The translations under genes were made by a program, and so were the position numbers. Below, in pieces: positions 1-10,764 of a stretch of 64,000 nt of DNA. Numbering within the stretch: position 1 is the first letter of the stretch; each line of letters opens with the position of its first letter. The notes beneath the pieces were generated by a model, which saw nothing but the letters and a program-made list of their open reading frames with translations, was not told the DNA's origin and did no database searches. Location of the stretch: contig OZ024898.1 in NCBI GenBank assembly GCA_964017195.1, positions 18,323,304-18,387,303 of the forward strand, in the 5' to 3' direction. Source of the stretch: Siderastrea radians (Eukaryota > Cnidaria > Anthozoa > Scleractinia > Rhizangiidae).

Positions 1-1610
1 GGGAATGCCGAATATATCTCGAACATTAGAAAATTTACACGAGAGTTCGCGAAAATAAACACACGAATATGCTCAGGAATGCGCTGAACTCCACTACAAT
101 ATCTGGTATTTACCATCGCATCCACGAGATAAAAAGTATTCTAACCTGCGAGGGAGGCGCCAAAAGGGCGGGGATTATCCAATCACAATATTGCTGACTT
201 AGCCTGACATTAATGTGATTCACTCCTGATAATCAGAAAACGGAGCGAGGAGTTACACGGTTATCGGCTGACTATTCGTGCACCGTGGAGGAAGCCTAAA
301 ATTAAAGATAAGAAATTATTTGATTTTTACTCTCAGAATTACATCAAAACGCCTCTCGTAATCTCAAAGGAGAAACACTGCAAAGGCCCAAAGAGGACGT
401 TATTAGGCGGCGCGACGTGCCTAGGTACGTCCGGCCGACTCATAAAATGCAACGCGCATTCCTGGTTTCGCGTACGTCGGTTCACTTAGTCTCCGCGCGG
501 CCTCTGAACAATCAGGCTCGTTATAATGACGTCGATTTTACCAGAGTGAGAGACTATGCGCCGCCTGTAAATTCTCCAGAATTTCTTGTTGGTGATTTGT
601 TGCAAACGGGCAAAAGAATTACAAAATTGGACGACTTTTCGATGTCTCGATTGACATTGATGTCGACGTCTCGATTGTCTCCTACATCTCCGGCTGCCTC
701 AAACACGTCTCCGAAATTTTTTTCCTCGATCTCCTGCAGTTGATAATTTTTTCTCTGTTTAGTTACAGAAAGATAAATTTGTTTTCTCTGTTTAGTTACA
801 GAAAGATAAATTTGTTTTCTCTGCTTCTAAGATTCTTTTTTCCAATACAAAAGTCAGTTATCATCAAAGCAGTCTTGTCTGGATGAGTTGCGAACGATAA
901 ATTTTAAATAGTAGTCGGCTAACTACTTAAGTTAATTCTGACCAATCGGAACAACCATTCAAGTTATTGATTAACACAAAATTTGTCCTGACCAATCACG
1001 ATTTTTCCTCCACCAGGCGGACGTAAAAAAAAAAGGATAAAAACAATAACATGGTAGCAGCCACTACCTTTTCCCTTCCCTTATGTTCCACGCTCGCCTT
1101 TCGTGCTTCCTAAGGGAGAGTATTTTGGATGCATCCAGTACTTGCCGTTTCCATTCTTATGACACCACATTGGTGCATTCATTTGGTTATTTCCGTGAGC
1201 AGTCGTGTAGATTCGGTGTTGTTCGTGTGAGTAACTGTGCTGTGTTTTCGGGCTTTGTCGGATATGTTTTCGATATTTTAAAGCGCTGCTGTGTTAGATA
1301 ACTTGGGTAATGGAATTCCCGCTGATCAGAGTGATACCTCGTATCGTTTATCGATGATTTAACGCTCAGTAGTATTCATTATGTTGCAGTAAAATTTAAG
1401 GACTTTATGAGAAATAGCGTTAGATTACAGCGAACAGAGAGGCGTTCTTAGGATATTTTTGCCAGGAGCATATTGCGATTATACTTGTGTTGATTGTCAA
1501 GCATACACGGAACAGTCGATTTCCGGTTTTGATTACATAATCAGAGATCTTGTATGGTGCAATGTTTGATTTTGCTGATGTGACTAGAAATTCTGTGTTG
1601 GAACATTCAA
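1..1610. other. Gene-poor stretch, no supported gene
   Basis: I see no recognisable coding exon, RNA gene or complete element here. An open frame at 417-743 has no familiar domain and no clear exon boundaries. A short tandem repeat is listed separately. Several A-rich tracts (near 1030) suggest old retroposed debris. Confidence 0.5.
749..826. repeat. 33-bp tandem repeat, about 2.3 copies
   Basis: The unit TTCTCTGTTTAGTTACAGAA plus AGATAAATTTG repeats at 751, 784 and (partly) 817, a period of 33 bp with almost no change between the copies. Confidence 0.85.
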
Positions 1611-1616
1611 ATCGCC

Positions 1617-1692
1617 TTTTTGATTGCAAGGCTGGCACTACGGCAAAAGGACACTTTCAATCAGGCTAATATTTCAACTAGTACAACTAGTC
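1617..1692 (-). repeat. Inverted repeat arm (partner at 6782-6857)
   Basis: This 76-bp stretch is the reverse complement of 6782-6857 with a few mismatches. It includes GCACTACGGCAAAAGGACAC. The pair could be the ends of one element 5.2 kb long, or two independent copies of one terminal repeat. The CTGAAGAAGACTAG edge near 6774 resembles Penelope-type terminal repeats, but no reverse transcriptase lies between the arms. Confidence 0.8.
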
Positions 1693-2153
1693 ATCTTTTA
1701 ACCTTTTAATGCCCGGTTCAAACGTCGAACTTTAAGGAGACGGAAAATGATGCAGGGGTGTGTCAAATAAAGCTGACAGACTTCAATTAGCGAGGAGTTT
1801 GGATGACGCTGTTAAGTAATTACCATAATTGTTCCCACAGAGAATCAAATAAAACAGACGACGAGATAACACGCGTGACCCACGTTTAGACGCGATGATT
1901 TCTCGGGTGATTTCTCCAGCGTTAACATTTGCGATCCCGTTCTTACGTACGTTCTCGTTGCGTGAAAAAAACAAGCGTTCGGTAGCTTCAACAATGCAAT
2001 AAATGCCGCACCAGAAGCCTATCATGGCCGCACTGATTTAGAATGCATAAAGCCCAAAAATATTTAGAGGCTTTGGTTGCAAAAAAAGAATCTGTCCAGG
2101 AGGTCTTATTTTAAAATCTTGTACGTGAGTTGTAACCATCTGCCAGAAAATAG

Positions 2154-2384
2154 AAGGGATGGACCATTATATTTTTGTTTGGGGGTGGGGGGTGGGCAAT
2201 TTTTTCTGCAGAAATATCTTTTCGTCACTAATCACCATTGGAGACCCTCGCTTGAATTTTATTTCACTACCTTGCAATATATTTATCTGCTTTGTGCTGC
2301 TATGCACTATATTTATTTCTTCTGCATCAACTGTGCAGAAAATTTTTTCGCATTTGCCCTCAAAAATAAAATGGTCCGTCCCTT
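2154..2384. mobile_element. Small TIR element (MITE)
   Basis: The ends are inverted repeats: AAGGGATGGACCATTATATT at 2154 and, read from the other strand, AAGGGACGGACCATTTTATT ending at 2384. It is 231 bp long with no coding capacity. I could not define a target site duplication, so the superfamily is unassigned. Confidence 0.75.
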
Positions 2385-2577
2385 AACATGAAGCAGAGAC
2401 AAGACAGTGTTATTTGAGTCACACAGTTTCTGCTTTTGCGTTCTCAATCATAAGTTACCGCCATGCGGCGCGTAATGTGTTTGTCCAATTTTACTGATCG
2501 TAATTCCTTTGCTGAAACGGTTTGTACACCTTTTTGAAACCTCATAGTGATTGGTAAAATCTCATTGGATTTTGTAG

Positions 2578-2717
2578 CCAAGACTCTCACGAAGAACCTG
2601 CATTTTGTCGCGAGGTTGCCAATGAATTACTACAAGCGAATTTTGCAAACGTGAATTGTAAGTTGTTTATCGATTCCGGTTCTCGATGCTCTTTACAAAG
2701 CCCGCAAATTGAGTTTG
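2578..2717 (+). CDS. Orphan exon-like ORF with good splice sites
   Basis: A 140-nt open stretch is bounded by an acceptor (TTTTGTAG before 2578) and a consensus donor (GTAAGTACC after 2717). The frame is open throughout and contains CKLFIDSGSRCSL. IDSGS resembles the active-site loop of retropepsin-type aspartic proteases, but flap and C-terminal motifs are not visible, and three cysteines would be unusual. I do not recognise the protein. It may be one exon of a gene whose other exons lie outside the window, or a fragment of an element. Confidence 0.3.
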
Positions 2718-3219
2718 GTAAGTACCATTTTATGGAAGAAAAGAAAGATCGACATCAGTCACTGATCAGGCCATTTTCTTTGATTTCTGAGCGCGAAAAT
2801 ATGAGGAATAGATGAACACAAATGGATGAAGTGCGGCGCCTTCTCGAAATCGTTTATAATTTTATTTCTGGAATTATGGATGTCCGATGTATATTTTTTC
2901 GAAGTTTTCTTGGTGAGCTTTGCCACAGTTTCTGTCCTTGGCATATCAAGAGGCACATCGAACCCATAAGAAAATTCATCAGACTTTTGGAGAGCTGTTA
3001 TTTTTGTCTTCTGATCACTGAAGCGAATTGGCGGTAAATGCGAGGTCGCGGGACTCGCGTGTAATCCCCGAATGATCAACGCAAGGAAAAGAACACTGGT
3101 AAGTTGAAGTTGAAGTTATGAGTTTGACTGTGTATGCTATTCTAAGCCATCATATTTGCTCGCACTGAATTGCTTTGTTTCATTTGGTCATGGCTAGTCA
3201 GTTTTTTAGTGAGTTGCTT

Positions 3220-3690
3220 TTATCTGTCTAGCACGCGAGATATTAACCGGCTTCGCGAGCGCTAACCGATTCTGCTCTAGTGCTTGGGTACTCAGCTTTT
3301 TATTGAACTGTTGTTATCTGTCGAGCAAACTGCTTTACTTGGGTAGTCAGTTCTGTATTGGACTGTTGTTATCTGTCGAGTAGTTTGTCTCACTTGGGTA
3401 GTCAGTTCTATACTGAGCTGTTGTTATCTGTAGAGCAGGATTTTAACCTAAGCTTGCCGCTAACATTTTGTACTAATTTACATTCAGCTGTTATTGTACG
3501 GGCGTTAACCTATTCTGCTCTACTTGGGTAGTCAGCTTATTATTGAACTGTTGTTATCTGTCGAGCAGACTGCTTTACTTGGGTAGTCAGTTCTGTATTG
3601 AACTGTTGTTATCTGTCGAGTAGTTTGTCTCACTTGGGTAGTCAGTTCTGTACTGAGCTGTTGTTATCTGTCGAGTGGAATATTAATCTT
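3220..3690. repeat. 56-57-bp minisatellite
   Basis: The phrases ACTTGGGTAGTCAGTTCTGT and GTTGTTATCTGTCGAG alternate at a period of about 56-57 bp (for example near 3309, 3365, 3421, 3549, 3605 and 3661), with one diverged interruption around 3440-3500. Array only; no gene visible. Confidence 0.88.
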
Positions 3691-3748
3691 GATCATCGCA
3701 CTGCACTAACATACTGTTTTCTGCTTTGGCTGGGCATTATACACTTTA

Positions 3749-6245
3749 CAGTCCGGGCCATAACCAGAACTGGATATATGGTGACGTCATCAGAAAAGTC
3801 AATATGGCCGCCAAAGCTGGGCACACTATATTTAGTCATTTCTGAGCTCTTTTCTCGGTCGTAAACGACCCTTTTCCCAAAAGGCTTTGCACACAATAGC
3901 ACTAAACAATGAAGATGCAGTCGAGTGGGGAACTTATGGCTTCGTGTAACATGTTGAGAATTTTGAGCACGAGAACCGTCGCGAGGTTCGCTAAGTTTTA
4001 TTCGATTACATAGCGAGTGGGCATCAGACAAGTGGAAAAACAAGGTACGTAGCATTTTTTTTGTCTTTCCAAAAAAATATCACGAATATCTTTATAAAAT
4101 TTGCCTTTAATTGATGGAGCACTGGGGAGCCAAAGGAAATGTTGGCATCACTCGAGGGGGATGATACCTATACTGCCCCCAAAACTACAGCACGAAATGC
4201 AAGCATTCCTAAGATTAGCCTTCAACCTTCCCACTGCTCTGCATACCCTGCTTGATAGACAAACTAGGGAAGCAGATGAGTCTTCTCCCCGGGGAGATTA
4301 GAATAACATTTTCTTACATGATGATAGTAGTGACATTCCTTAGACTTTTCACCTGTGGCATAACTCCAGTGAGTCAAGAATAATATTGCTCTCCAGATTT
4401 TTTTTAATTGTAATCCTAGAGGAGACCAATCTGGACATGACAGAAGTTGATTGCTTTAAGATCCCATTATGAAACATCTACGCCGCACTCACAACAATGA
4501 TGGAATATTTTAATTTCTTTATTTACAACACTAAGTAATACCATGATGTATTACTAGTGTGACTAGTATGTATTATTATGTAGTATGTATTGTTAGTATT
4601 CCATCCTGTCTACTCAAAGTGATATCCAAATCGGCAGTTTGCAACTCCTCTCTCCTTCCATATGAGAGTACACCCTGGGTGGTCTGAACACTTTAACGGT
4701 GAAGTCGAGTGATCATGGGGTGGAAAAATTTTCCTTGAATGAAGTTGAATTATTCCCTGCAATTGTATGTGCTTATTGCTGTTTTACATAAGTGTTTGTA
4801 AGTCATATCTTGTCACAATATCAAAACTTAAAATGTACTTCCTGTAAAGATATTGGGAGAATAAGATTGTCAAACAAGATTGAACAGTTTGCTGATCAGT
4901 GTAGGTTACTTACTACTTGGATAGTGTCATCAGCAATGAAAGTGATCTTGCTAGCCATCTGAACTGGATCTATATTAAAGAGATCCTCTTCATTGAGTTG
5001 TGGATTAGCAAACAATTAAAGGAATAGTTTATTTCATTTCCAAAGCCAATTCAGGGGCTTGTTTCAGTTGTTTTTTTGCATTCACACTAACTATTCAAAC
5101 TAGTACCATCTCTAATAAGTGCTCTGGGTTGGATGGGACTATTGCATTGCCCTATCTCAAATAAGTGTTTATGTCTTGTTTATGTGCTCACTGCAGGGCC
5201 AAAATCCTTGTATCCTTACTGGTACAGTAAAACATGTACCTTGGCCATTAGTTCCTATCCTGTAGAATTTTCAGTTGGTTGAGTTTATTTAATGTGAAAG
5301 AATATAATATATCTGCTTAAAATACATGTATAATTAGCTTACATTTTAACCCTGTATGCACAAAAATAAAAAGCAATCAGTTTTAACATCAGCCTCTGAG
5401 GCCTCAGCTGTGAAAGACACCTTTACCATCTAAGGATGGCCACTGGAATTTTAAATTTCATTGATAGTGGATTTTCCACAGCTAACAATTACAGAGACAG
5501 TTTTCAGCAGTGGATTTTATTTGTGACCACTGAATTTTTCTATCCAAGCAATTCATACAATCTGGGTTATCCTGAACATTTTATACAAGTACACCTGAAA
5601 CACTTATACAGGCTAGGCAGAACATTTTCAGTGCCAAAAACTGACTGTCTTCGTTGTTTATAAAATTGCACGGAATCCTTCCGTCGTATATAGCCGGGAT
5701 ATAGGTAAGCTTATGCCTACTAAGTAAAACAGCTACCGATAAGCAAAACAGAGCTACCGAGAAAGATTATGAATGGTACCGTCCGCCTTCAGTTTAGTAA
5801 GGCGCAAGTCTCACAACAATCCGAATCACACATCCACACAGCTTCGACTATGCTAATTCTCTGATGAATGAGTACTTTAATTAAGAGACAACGAATACCA
5901 CGCGTTCTGCTTTTATAAACTCGAGCAGCATATTATTCTCGGCCCAATAGAGGCAGAAACGTCTTCGTTGATGGTATAATTACATACCAGCCGTAAGAAA
6001 GTTTCAGGACGCTTCGGCTGTCCTAGCTAATTCTTGGCGAATACGACCTCATCCGAGTGAAGAAAATTGTCTATATTTATGTTTGAACCCTTTCTGCGAG
6101 CTGAAATCGAAAGCTTTCGATCTGTTTTTCGCTGTACTCTCTCCTGGAACTTAGTCCTTTCGCGGTCAAGGTAATAATTTGGTCATGTGTGAACCAATCA
6201 GATTACAAGAAATTTTATACCCAGTTCTGGTTATGGCCCGGACTG
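3749..6245. mobile_element. 2.5-kb non-autonomous TIR element, TSD CTTTA
   Basis: Both ends carry the inverted sequence CAGTCCGGGCCATAACCAG followed by AACTGG (start 3749; reverse complement ending 6245). The flanks are the direct repeat CTTTA at 3744-3748 and 6246-6250, consistent with a 5-bp target duplication. Inside I find no transposase; the open frames at 3693-4055 and 4101-4301 are featureless. The superfamily is not assigned: a CAG tip occurs in several families, and the 5-bp TSD does not match the usual 8 bp of hAT. Confidence 0.75.
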
Positions 6246-6781
6246 CTTTATACTATAGTTTATACCGCTTGTACTGAGCAATATTTTTTCTAGGCCATTT
6301 TTTGAAAGAGGAGTTTCATTTTCCCGCTCAGCTAATTTTTTTCTTTATTTTCTTTCTAGGGACGTCTGCCGCGTGGAGCGGACCACGCGCTTTACTCAGC
6401 GCAATCCTGTTTTTAATATCTGATGTCTAAAATATCTCAGATCTTAGAGGATTCGTCTTTCACTCTGCATGCGTTTTGTAAGTCAATAAGTCGGAAAAAG
6501 CGTTACCGCTAACATTAAAAGCGACACCGCAGGCGCTCCAATCTTGTGAAATGTGGTCTTCGGTTACAGTTAATAATAAGCCATGGGTAGATTCAATCTA
6601 CCCTTAGCCTAATTTGCATAAATTTTTTTTGTGGCCTAAGTTTGTTATGTATTATCGTATGCGTATACTGTTACAAACAATTTTGTCACGTATACTAGTT
6701 AACCATTAACTACTCTTGTTTACGTTTAAATTCAAATATTAGAACCGTTATATCATTCAGTTTAACACTGGCCCTGAAGAA

Positions 6782-6857
6782 GACTAGTTGTAGTAGTTGA
6801 AATATTGGCCTGATTAAAAGTGTCCTTTTGCCGTAGTGTCAGCCTTGCAATCAAAAT
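6782..6857 (+). repeat. Inverted repeat arm (partner at 1617-1692)
   Basis: This is the second arm of the inverted pair described at 1617-1692. It is preceded by GGCCCTGAAGAAGACTAG, an edge seen in Penelope-like terminal repeats. Confidence 0.8.
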
Positions 6858-6977
6858 AGTTTACTAAAATTTGTCATTTAGAACCTCAAATATAACATCA
6901 TGTTTTTCCCAAAAAAATTGAAACAGGTTCTTACTTGGAAAAAAATATAACTGTTGTGTGTAATATACGTTTGATAT

Positions 6978-7190
6978 TTGATCTTTGATATTTCAAAGTG
7001 TCCACTTCTGAAACTTTTTCTCCTACAAGACTGCCAAGAGATAACCGAGGAAGCTTACATGAACTCCCTTTTTAAAACGCATGGATCTCTAACGCTTATC
7101 AATGTAGCATACAATAGAGCAGCTCTTTCTGTGCCTTACGTAATTGAACTATTGAAATATAGTCACCGTAAAATAAATGACTTGTATGTT
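6978..7190 (+). CDS. Orphan leucine-rich-repeat-like exon
   Basis: An open frame reads DISKCPLLKLFLLQDCQEIT and then a leucine-rich helix. The pattern C-x2-L-x-L-x3-L-x2-C-x2-IT-x-EA matches cysteine-containing leucine-rich repeats of the F-box/LRR (AMN1-like) type. A possible acceptor (TTTCAAAG) lies just before CPLL. No start, donor or further repeat is convincing. It is either a single exon of a larger gene or a relic. Confidence 0.3.
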
Positions 7191-7242
7191 GTTCTAGTTG
7201 TGTCAGCAAAGGCCTGGCTCCTATAGGCTTTACGTTCTTCAT

Positions 7243-8799
7243 CTAGGGCCTGCTCTTGAGAGCGATTTGATCCTGCATTGGAAGCGTAGAAAGAGAAGGT
7301 AGTGACAGATTAATGCAATTGGGGTTGTTCTTGAGTGAACCAGAATGAAGCAGTGATAGGAAGTGGGCAGCACTCAGGTGATTGTGCGAGCGCGATAGTG
7401 TGTCTGCAGTGGTATTATCTGTAGTTTTAATGTAGCTTGAGGTTACTCTGAAGTTGTTAACTGCTGATATCCAGAAGATTTCTCGTGGCCACGCCATTAA
7501 TCGTTCTGATTTACTAGTTCTTTATCAAGCCAGGATTTTGTGACGGCATTGTCCATGTAGTTAACAATCCATTTATCTGACAGTTGTGTTCCCCATCGTC
7601 TAAGGGCTAGTAAGACCGTAAAAAGTTCCAACTCATTGATACGACAGTTAACATAGAACCAATTTTGCTGGTAGTGGCCACCACCACCCACTAGACTGGC
7701 ATCCATTGAAAATTCGGCAACTGATGTTGGTTCAGACGAAAAAGGTTTTCCCATTGAAGTGCTCCATGAAATCTGCCCACCACAAGATGTCTTTCCGCAA
7801 AGTTTCTGTCATTCGTTTCCTGTGTTAAGGCCGCTTTAAAGTGTTAATTGCATCAATGATTCGCCCAAGAATGTACGCCCACCATAGATGACACGCGCCG
7901 CAAAGTTCAGTTTTCCTGCTGATGACTGTAACTCCCGCTTTGTAAATTTAGATTTCGCCAATGTTTGACTTAGAAGAGCTCGGATTTCTCGCAACTTATG
8001 ATCGGGCAACCGAAGTTGTCTACAGTTGCTATCAATTTCTATGCCCAGATAAGTGAGACGCTGGCATGGACAAACAATTTTGTTCTAATTTACTGTCAGT
8101 CCTAAACGTTCAAGTAATGTTATGAGTTCCCAGAATGCTGTCCAACAGGTCATGTTTGGTGTCTGTGATGATGAGGAAATCATCTAAGTAGGTGACAACA
8201 AAGAAGCCCCTTCGTGACATCATTCGCGTGATCGATTGCGTTAAGCAGTGAAAATTTTCGGGGCTCCGTTTTGCTCCAAATGGGAGTTTAGTGTCATAGA
8301 GATATGTAAAAGTGTTATCGTCATGAAATTGCCATTTCAATCCCGTCGTTTTGTAATTTGATGGGTGGAATGGGACGTGGCGGTATGCACTTTTCAAATC
8401 AATTTTAGCCATGAAAGCGCCTTGCTTTATATTTGCTGTTACTTTGTCCACGGTGTCGTATGAATAGTGTTCACAGTTAGCATTCGAGTTCAAACTAGTT
8501 AAGTCGGGTCCGCTGCAATCATGAATAAGGCGAATGTAGGTCGAGTCTGGTTTTGGTATTGCCCAAAGGGCACTAACAATGGTTGGTTTTTCCGTTGTGA
8601 CGATATAGTTCCCCTGTTTTATTTCGGTCAAGATTTGTCGTTCCACTTGTTGTCGTACTGTCGATTCCGTGGCAGAGCGGTAATTGTTCACATTAACATC
8701 TTCTAGCTGCAAATTATCAGAAATGATTGTAATGCCATCCATTAGGAAGTCCCTGGCAATGGCCTCATGTAATTCTTTGTACCAAACGTCAATGTTCAA
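7243..8799 (-). pseudogene. DIRS-like reverse transcriptase-RNase H, frameshifted
   Basis: Read from 8799 downward, the first 229 codons are a DIRS/Ngaro-type reverse transcriptase. The segment has KIDLKSAYRHVPFHP (first catalytic Asp) and the YLDDF box. The RT thumb continues in a shifted frame across 8100-7760 (RLTYLGIEIDS, KRELQSSAGKLNF). The RNase H follows at 7754-7497 with SMDAS and then NYMDNAVTKSW, and its tail is at 7497-7243 (WPREIFWISAVNNF). At least two frame changes or stops break it, so it is not expressed as one protein. The tyrosine recombinase expected downstream is not visible below 7240. The rest of gag lies upstream (8796-9470), and the gag N-terminus is apparently at 24237-24596. 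Confidence 0.85.
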
Positions 8800-9470
8800 A
8801 GGAAAGGAGTGAAGAGTTGTCGGAGTTTGTTATACTCGTCCATCTTGTAGAGTAACTGGGGTTTGCGAGCCATAATAGTGAGCATATTCAGGGTGCTTCT
8901 TGCCACACCCTGGTGCAATGCAGATGTGCTGAAACTTGCAGCGTGGCCAATGACACCCGGTTGGTGAGTTGTAGAGCTTGCAAATAGGAGCTCTGTGGAC
9001 GATTTGCTGGCCCTTACCCCGGCGGGTGGGGTATGGTTTGACGGGAAGGTTCCTTGCCGGAATCTCGTGTGTAAATGTTGGGAATCACTGCCCCAGCGAA
9101 ACCCGTGGCGGTGTTGGAGTTTGCGGTATTCATTGTCGTAGAGAATAACGGACTGCCACGTGTGCTCTTCGATTAGCTCCAATACCTTAGCTATGTAGGC
9201 GAGGTAGTCTTGAATCGCCGTGACATCCATATTCTGACGCTTGAGAAGTACGTTTAGGATCTTAACGCTAGTCCCCATCCACTGCGAGAGCGTGATGGTT
9301 TCAAGTTGAACGCTCGCACAATGACCTGAGCGCCACCACTCGAACCTATCTCTTGTTCTTCTGGTTCAGTAGAACCTAAGTACATGTCCACAAAATCGGG
9401 AATGAGAAGGGGTTTCTCTTCCTTTTTACCTGCGGTTGGTTTTCCGAGGTACATGTGCGGGATTAAGGAG
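8796..9470 (-). pseudogene. DIRS-like gag, C-terminal part
   Basis: Two overlapping frames (9454-9254 and 9278-8796) give a gag-like protein: MYLGKPTAGKKEEKPLLIPD at its start, then EYRKLQHRHGFRWGSDSQHL in the capsid-like region. The first segment aligns with IYLKPRTGK in the gag of the second DIRS-type element (31.4 kb), where it sits about 120 residues from the N-terminus. The missing N-terminus is therefore expected upstream on the minus strand, but the sequence there (from 9471) is a satellite-like insertion edge. A frame change near 9260 indicates decay. Confidence 0.7.
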
Positions 9471-9875
9471 ATATGTCCAGGTTTGCTCGCAGCTGCGAAA
9501 ATTCCAAAATTTGCGAAAAATTGGAAAATTCGTCGAGTCAGTAAAAAACAGTAGAAGAGGAGGTTGAGAGGGCCCCGACAAGAGCTGTGATTTTTGCAAA
9601 AACTGCGAAAATTGCGAATATTGTAAGATCTGCGAAAAATTGGAAAATTTGTCGAGTCAGTGAAAACCTGTAGAAGAAGGGGTTGAGAGGGCCCCGACGA
9701 GAACTGTGTTTTTTGCGAAAACTGTAAAAATTGCGAATATTATAAAATCTGTGAAAAATTGGAAAATTTGTCGAGTCAGTGAAAAGCTGTCGAAGAGGAG
9801 GTTAAGAGGGCTCCAACGAGAGCTACGATTTTTACAAAACCTGCAAAAATTGCAAATACTGAACGCAATGTAAAG
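9471..9875 (+). repeat. Insertion edge plus 120-bp GCGAAAA satellite
   Basis: The edge ATATGTCCAGGTTTGC plus TCGCAGCTGCGAAAATT is followed by at least three units of about 119-120 bp (TTGGAAAATT at about 9521, 9640 and 9759). Each unit contains GTCGAGTCAGTGAAAA and GAGAGGGCCCCGACGAGA. The same edge occurs at 42381 (plus strand) and, inverted, ending at 24230. The array breaks the gag gene of the flanking DIRS-like element. Confidence 0.85.
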
Positions 9876-10160
9876 ACTGGGATAGAGGGCCCAAACACAA
9901 CTGTGGAATCCACTTCTATGACAAGTAATGTCATACACAATACAAAGTGGAATCATTTTATGGTACAGTAGCGATGCGCAGTTGTTAATCAAGTGAATTA
10001 TCATGACTAGTATAGTAAGCTTATTGTAAGAACATAGCTTACTATCAATGGTAAATTAGTTAGGCAAGTTACAAAACCAGTAGCATTAAAGGTAAATAAA
10101 TATGGGTTTACTCACAAATCCACTTGTTGTTGTTGTTAAGCTGGAGGCAACAAAATGTTG
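9876..10160. other. Unassigned spacer
   Basis: AT-rich sequence between the satellite and the target site duplication of the 10167-15780 transposon. I see no gene or repeat in it. Confidence 0.5.
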
Positions 10161-10166
10161 TTTCAG
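10161..10166. repeat. Target site duplication TTTCAG (left)
   Basis: TTTCAG directly precedes the left inverted repeat (TATGGAAAGCCATAACTTTC). An identical TTTCAG follows the right inverted repeat at 15781-15786. Confidence 0.85.
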
Positions 10167-10254
10167 TATGGAAAGCCATAACTTTCTTATGTGATCAGTG
10201 ATCTGTAGGTGGTGACGTTCTATCGTGATGTGGTGTAGTTTGGTCACGTTGTAT

Positions 10255-10530
10255 TTCAGTTGCGTTGTTATGTATTGTGGTTTTTTTATTACGTTATGAG
10301 GTTTTATCATTATGTGCTGTGGTGTTGTCATTACATGATGAGGTTTGGTCATTGTGTGATGCAGTGTTATCATTATGTGGTGTGGTTATTTCTTTATGTG
10401 GTGTGGTTTCATCATTATGTGCTGAGGTTATTCGATAACGTGTTGTAATCTCGTCATTATGTGATGTGGTTACTTTATTATGTGGTGCAGTTCCTTCTTT
10501 ATGTGGTTAACTCGTTATGTGATGCGGTTT
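10255..10530. repeat. 21-bp subterminal repeats, left TIR
   Basis: About 11-12 degenerate units of 21 bp with the core TCATTATGTGATGTGGTT. Because 21 is a multiple of three, they produce open frames with a 7-residue period (HYVLW..) on both strands. Arrays like this near transposon ends commonly bind the transposase; that role is inferred here. Confidence 0.85.
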
Positions 10531-10764
10531 TGCATTTATGACATTTATGTAATGAGGTTTTCTTCATGAAGCAATGTCACTTTCACTTCCGGTATCAAAC
10601 TATTACCCAGGCTTAACTCGTCCTGAAGAACCGGCGTAACCAGTTTTTAGAACGATCCTTGGACTCTTTGTGTGTAATACACAAAGACTGTAGGTACTTT
10701 GTGTAGCATACTTGACGTACTTTGTTGTTTTCAAGCACGTGGGAAGAAAGCATGCGAATAAAGC

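Noticed and set aside
10255..10530. CRISPR-like array
   Set aside because: Units are degenerate 21-mers without constant repeats separated by unique spacers, and the DNA is eukaryotic transposon end.
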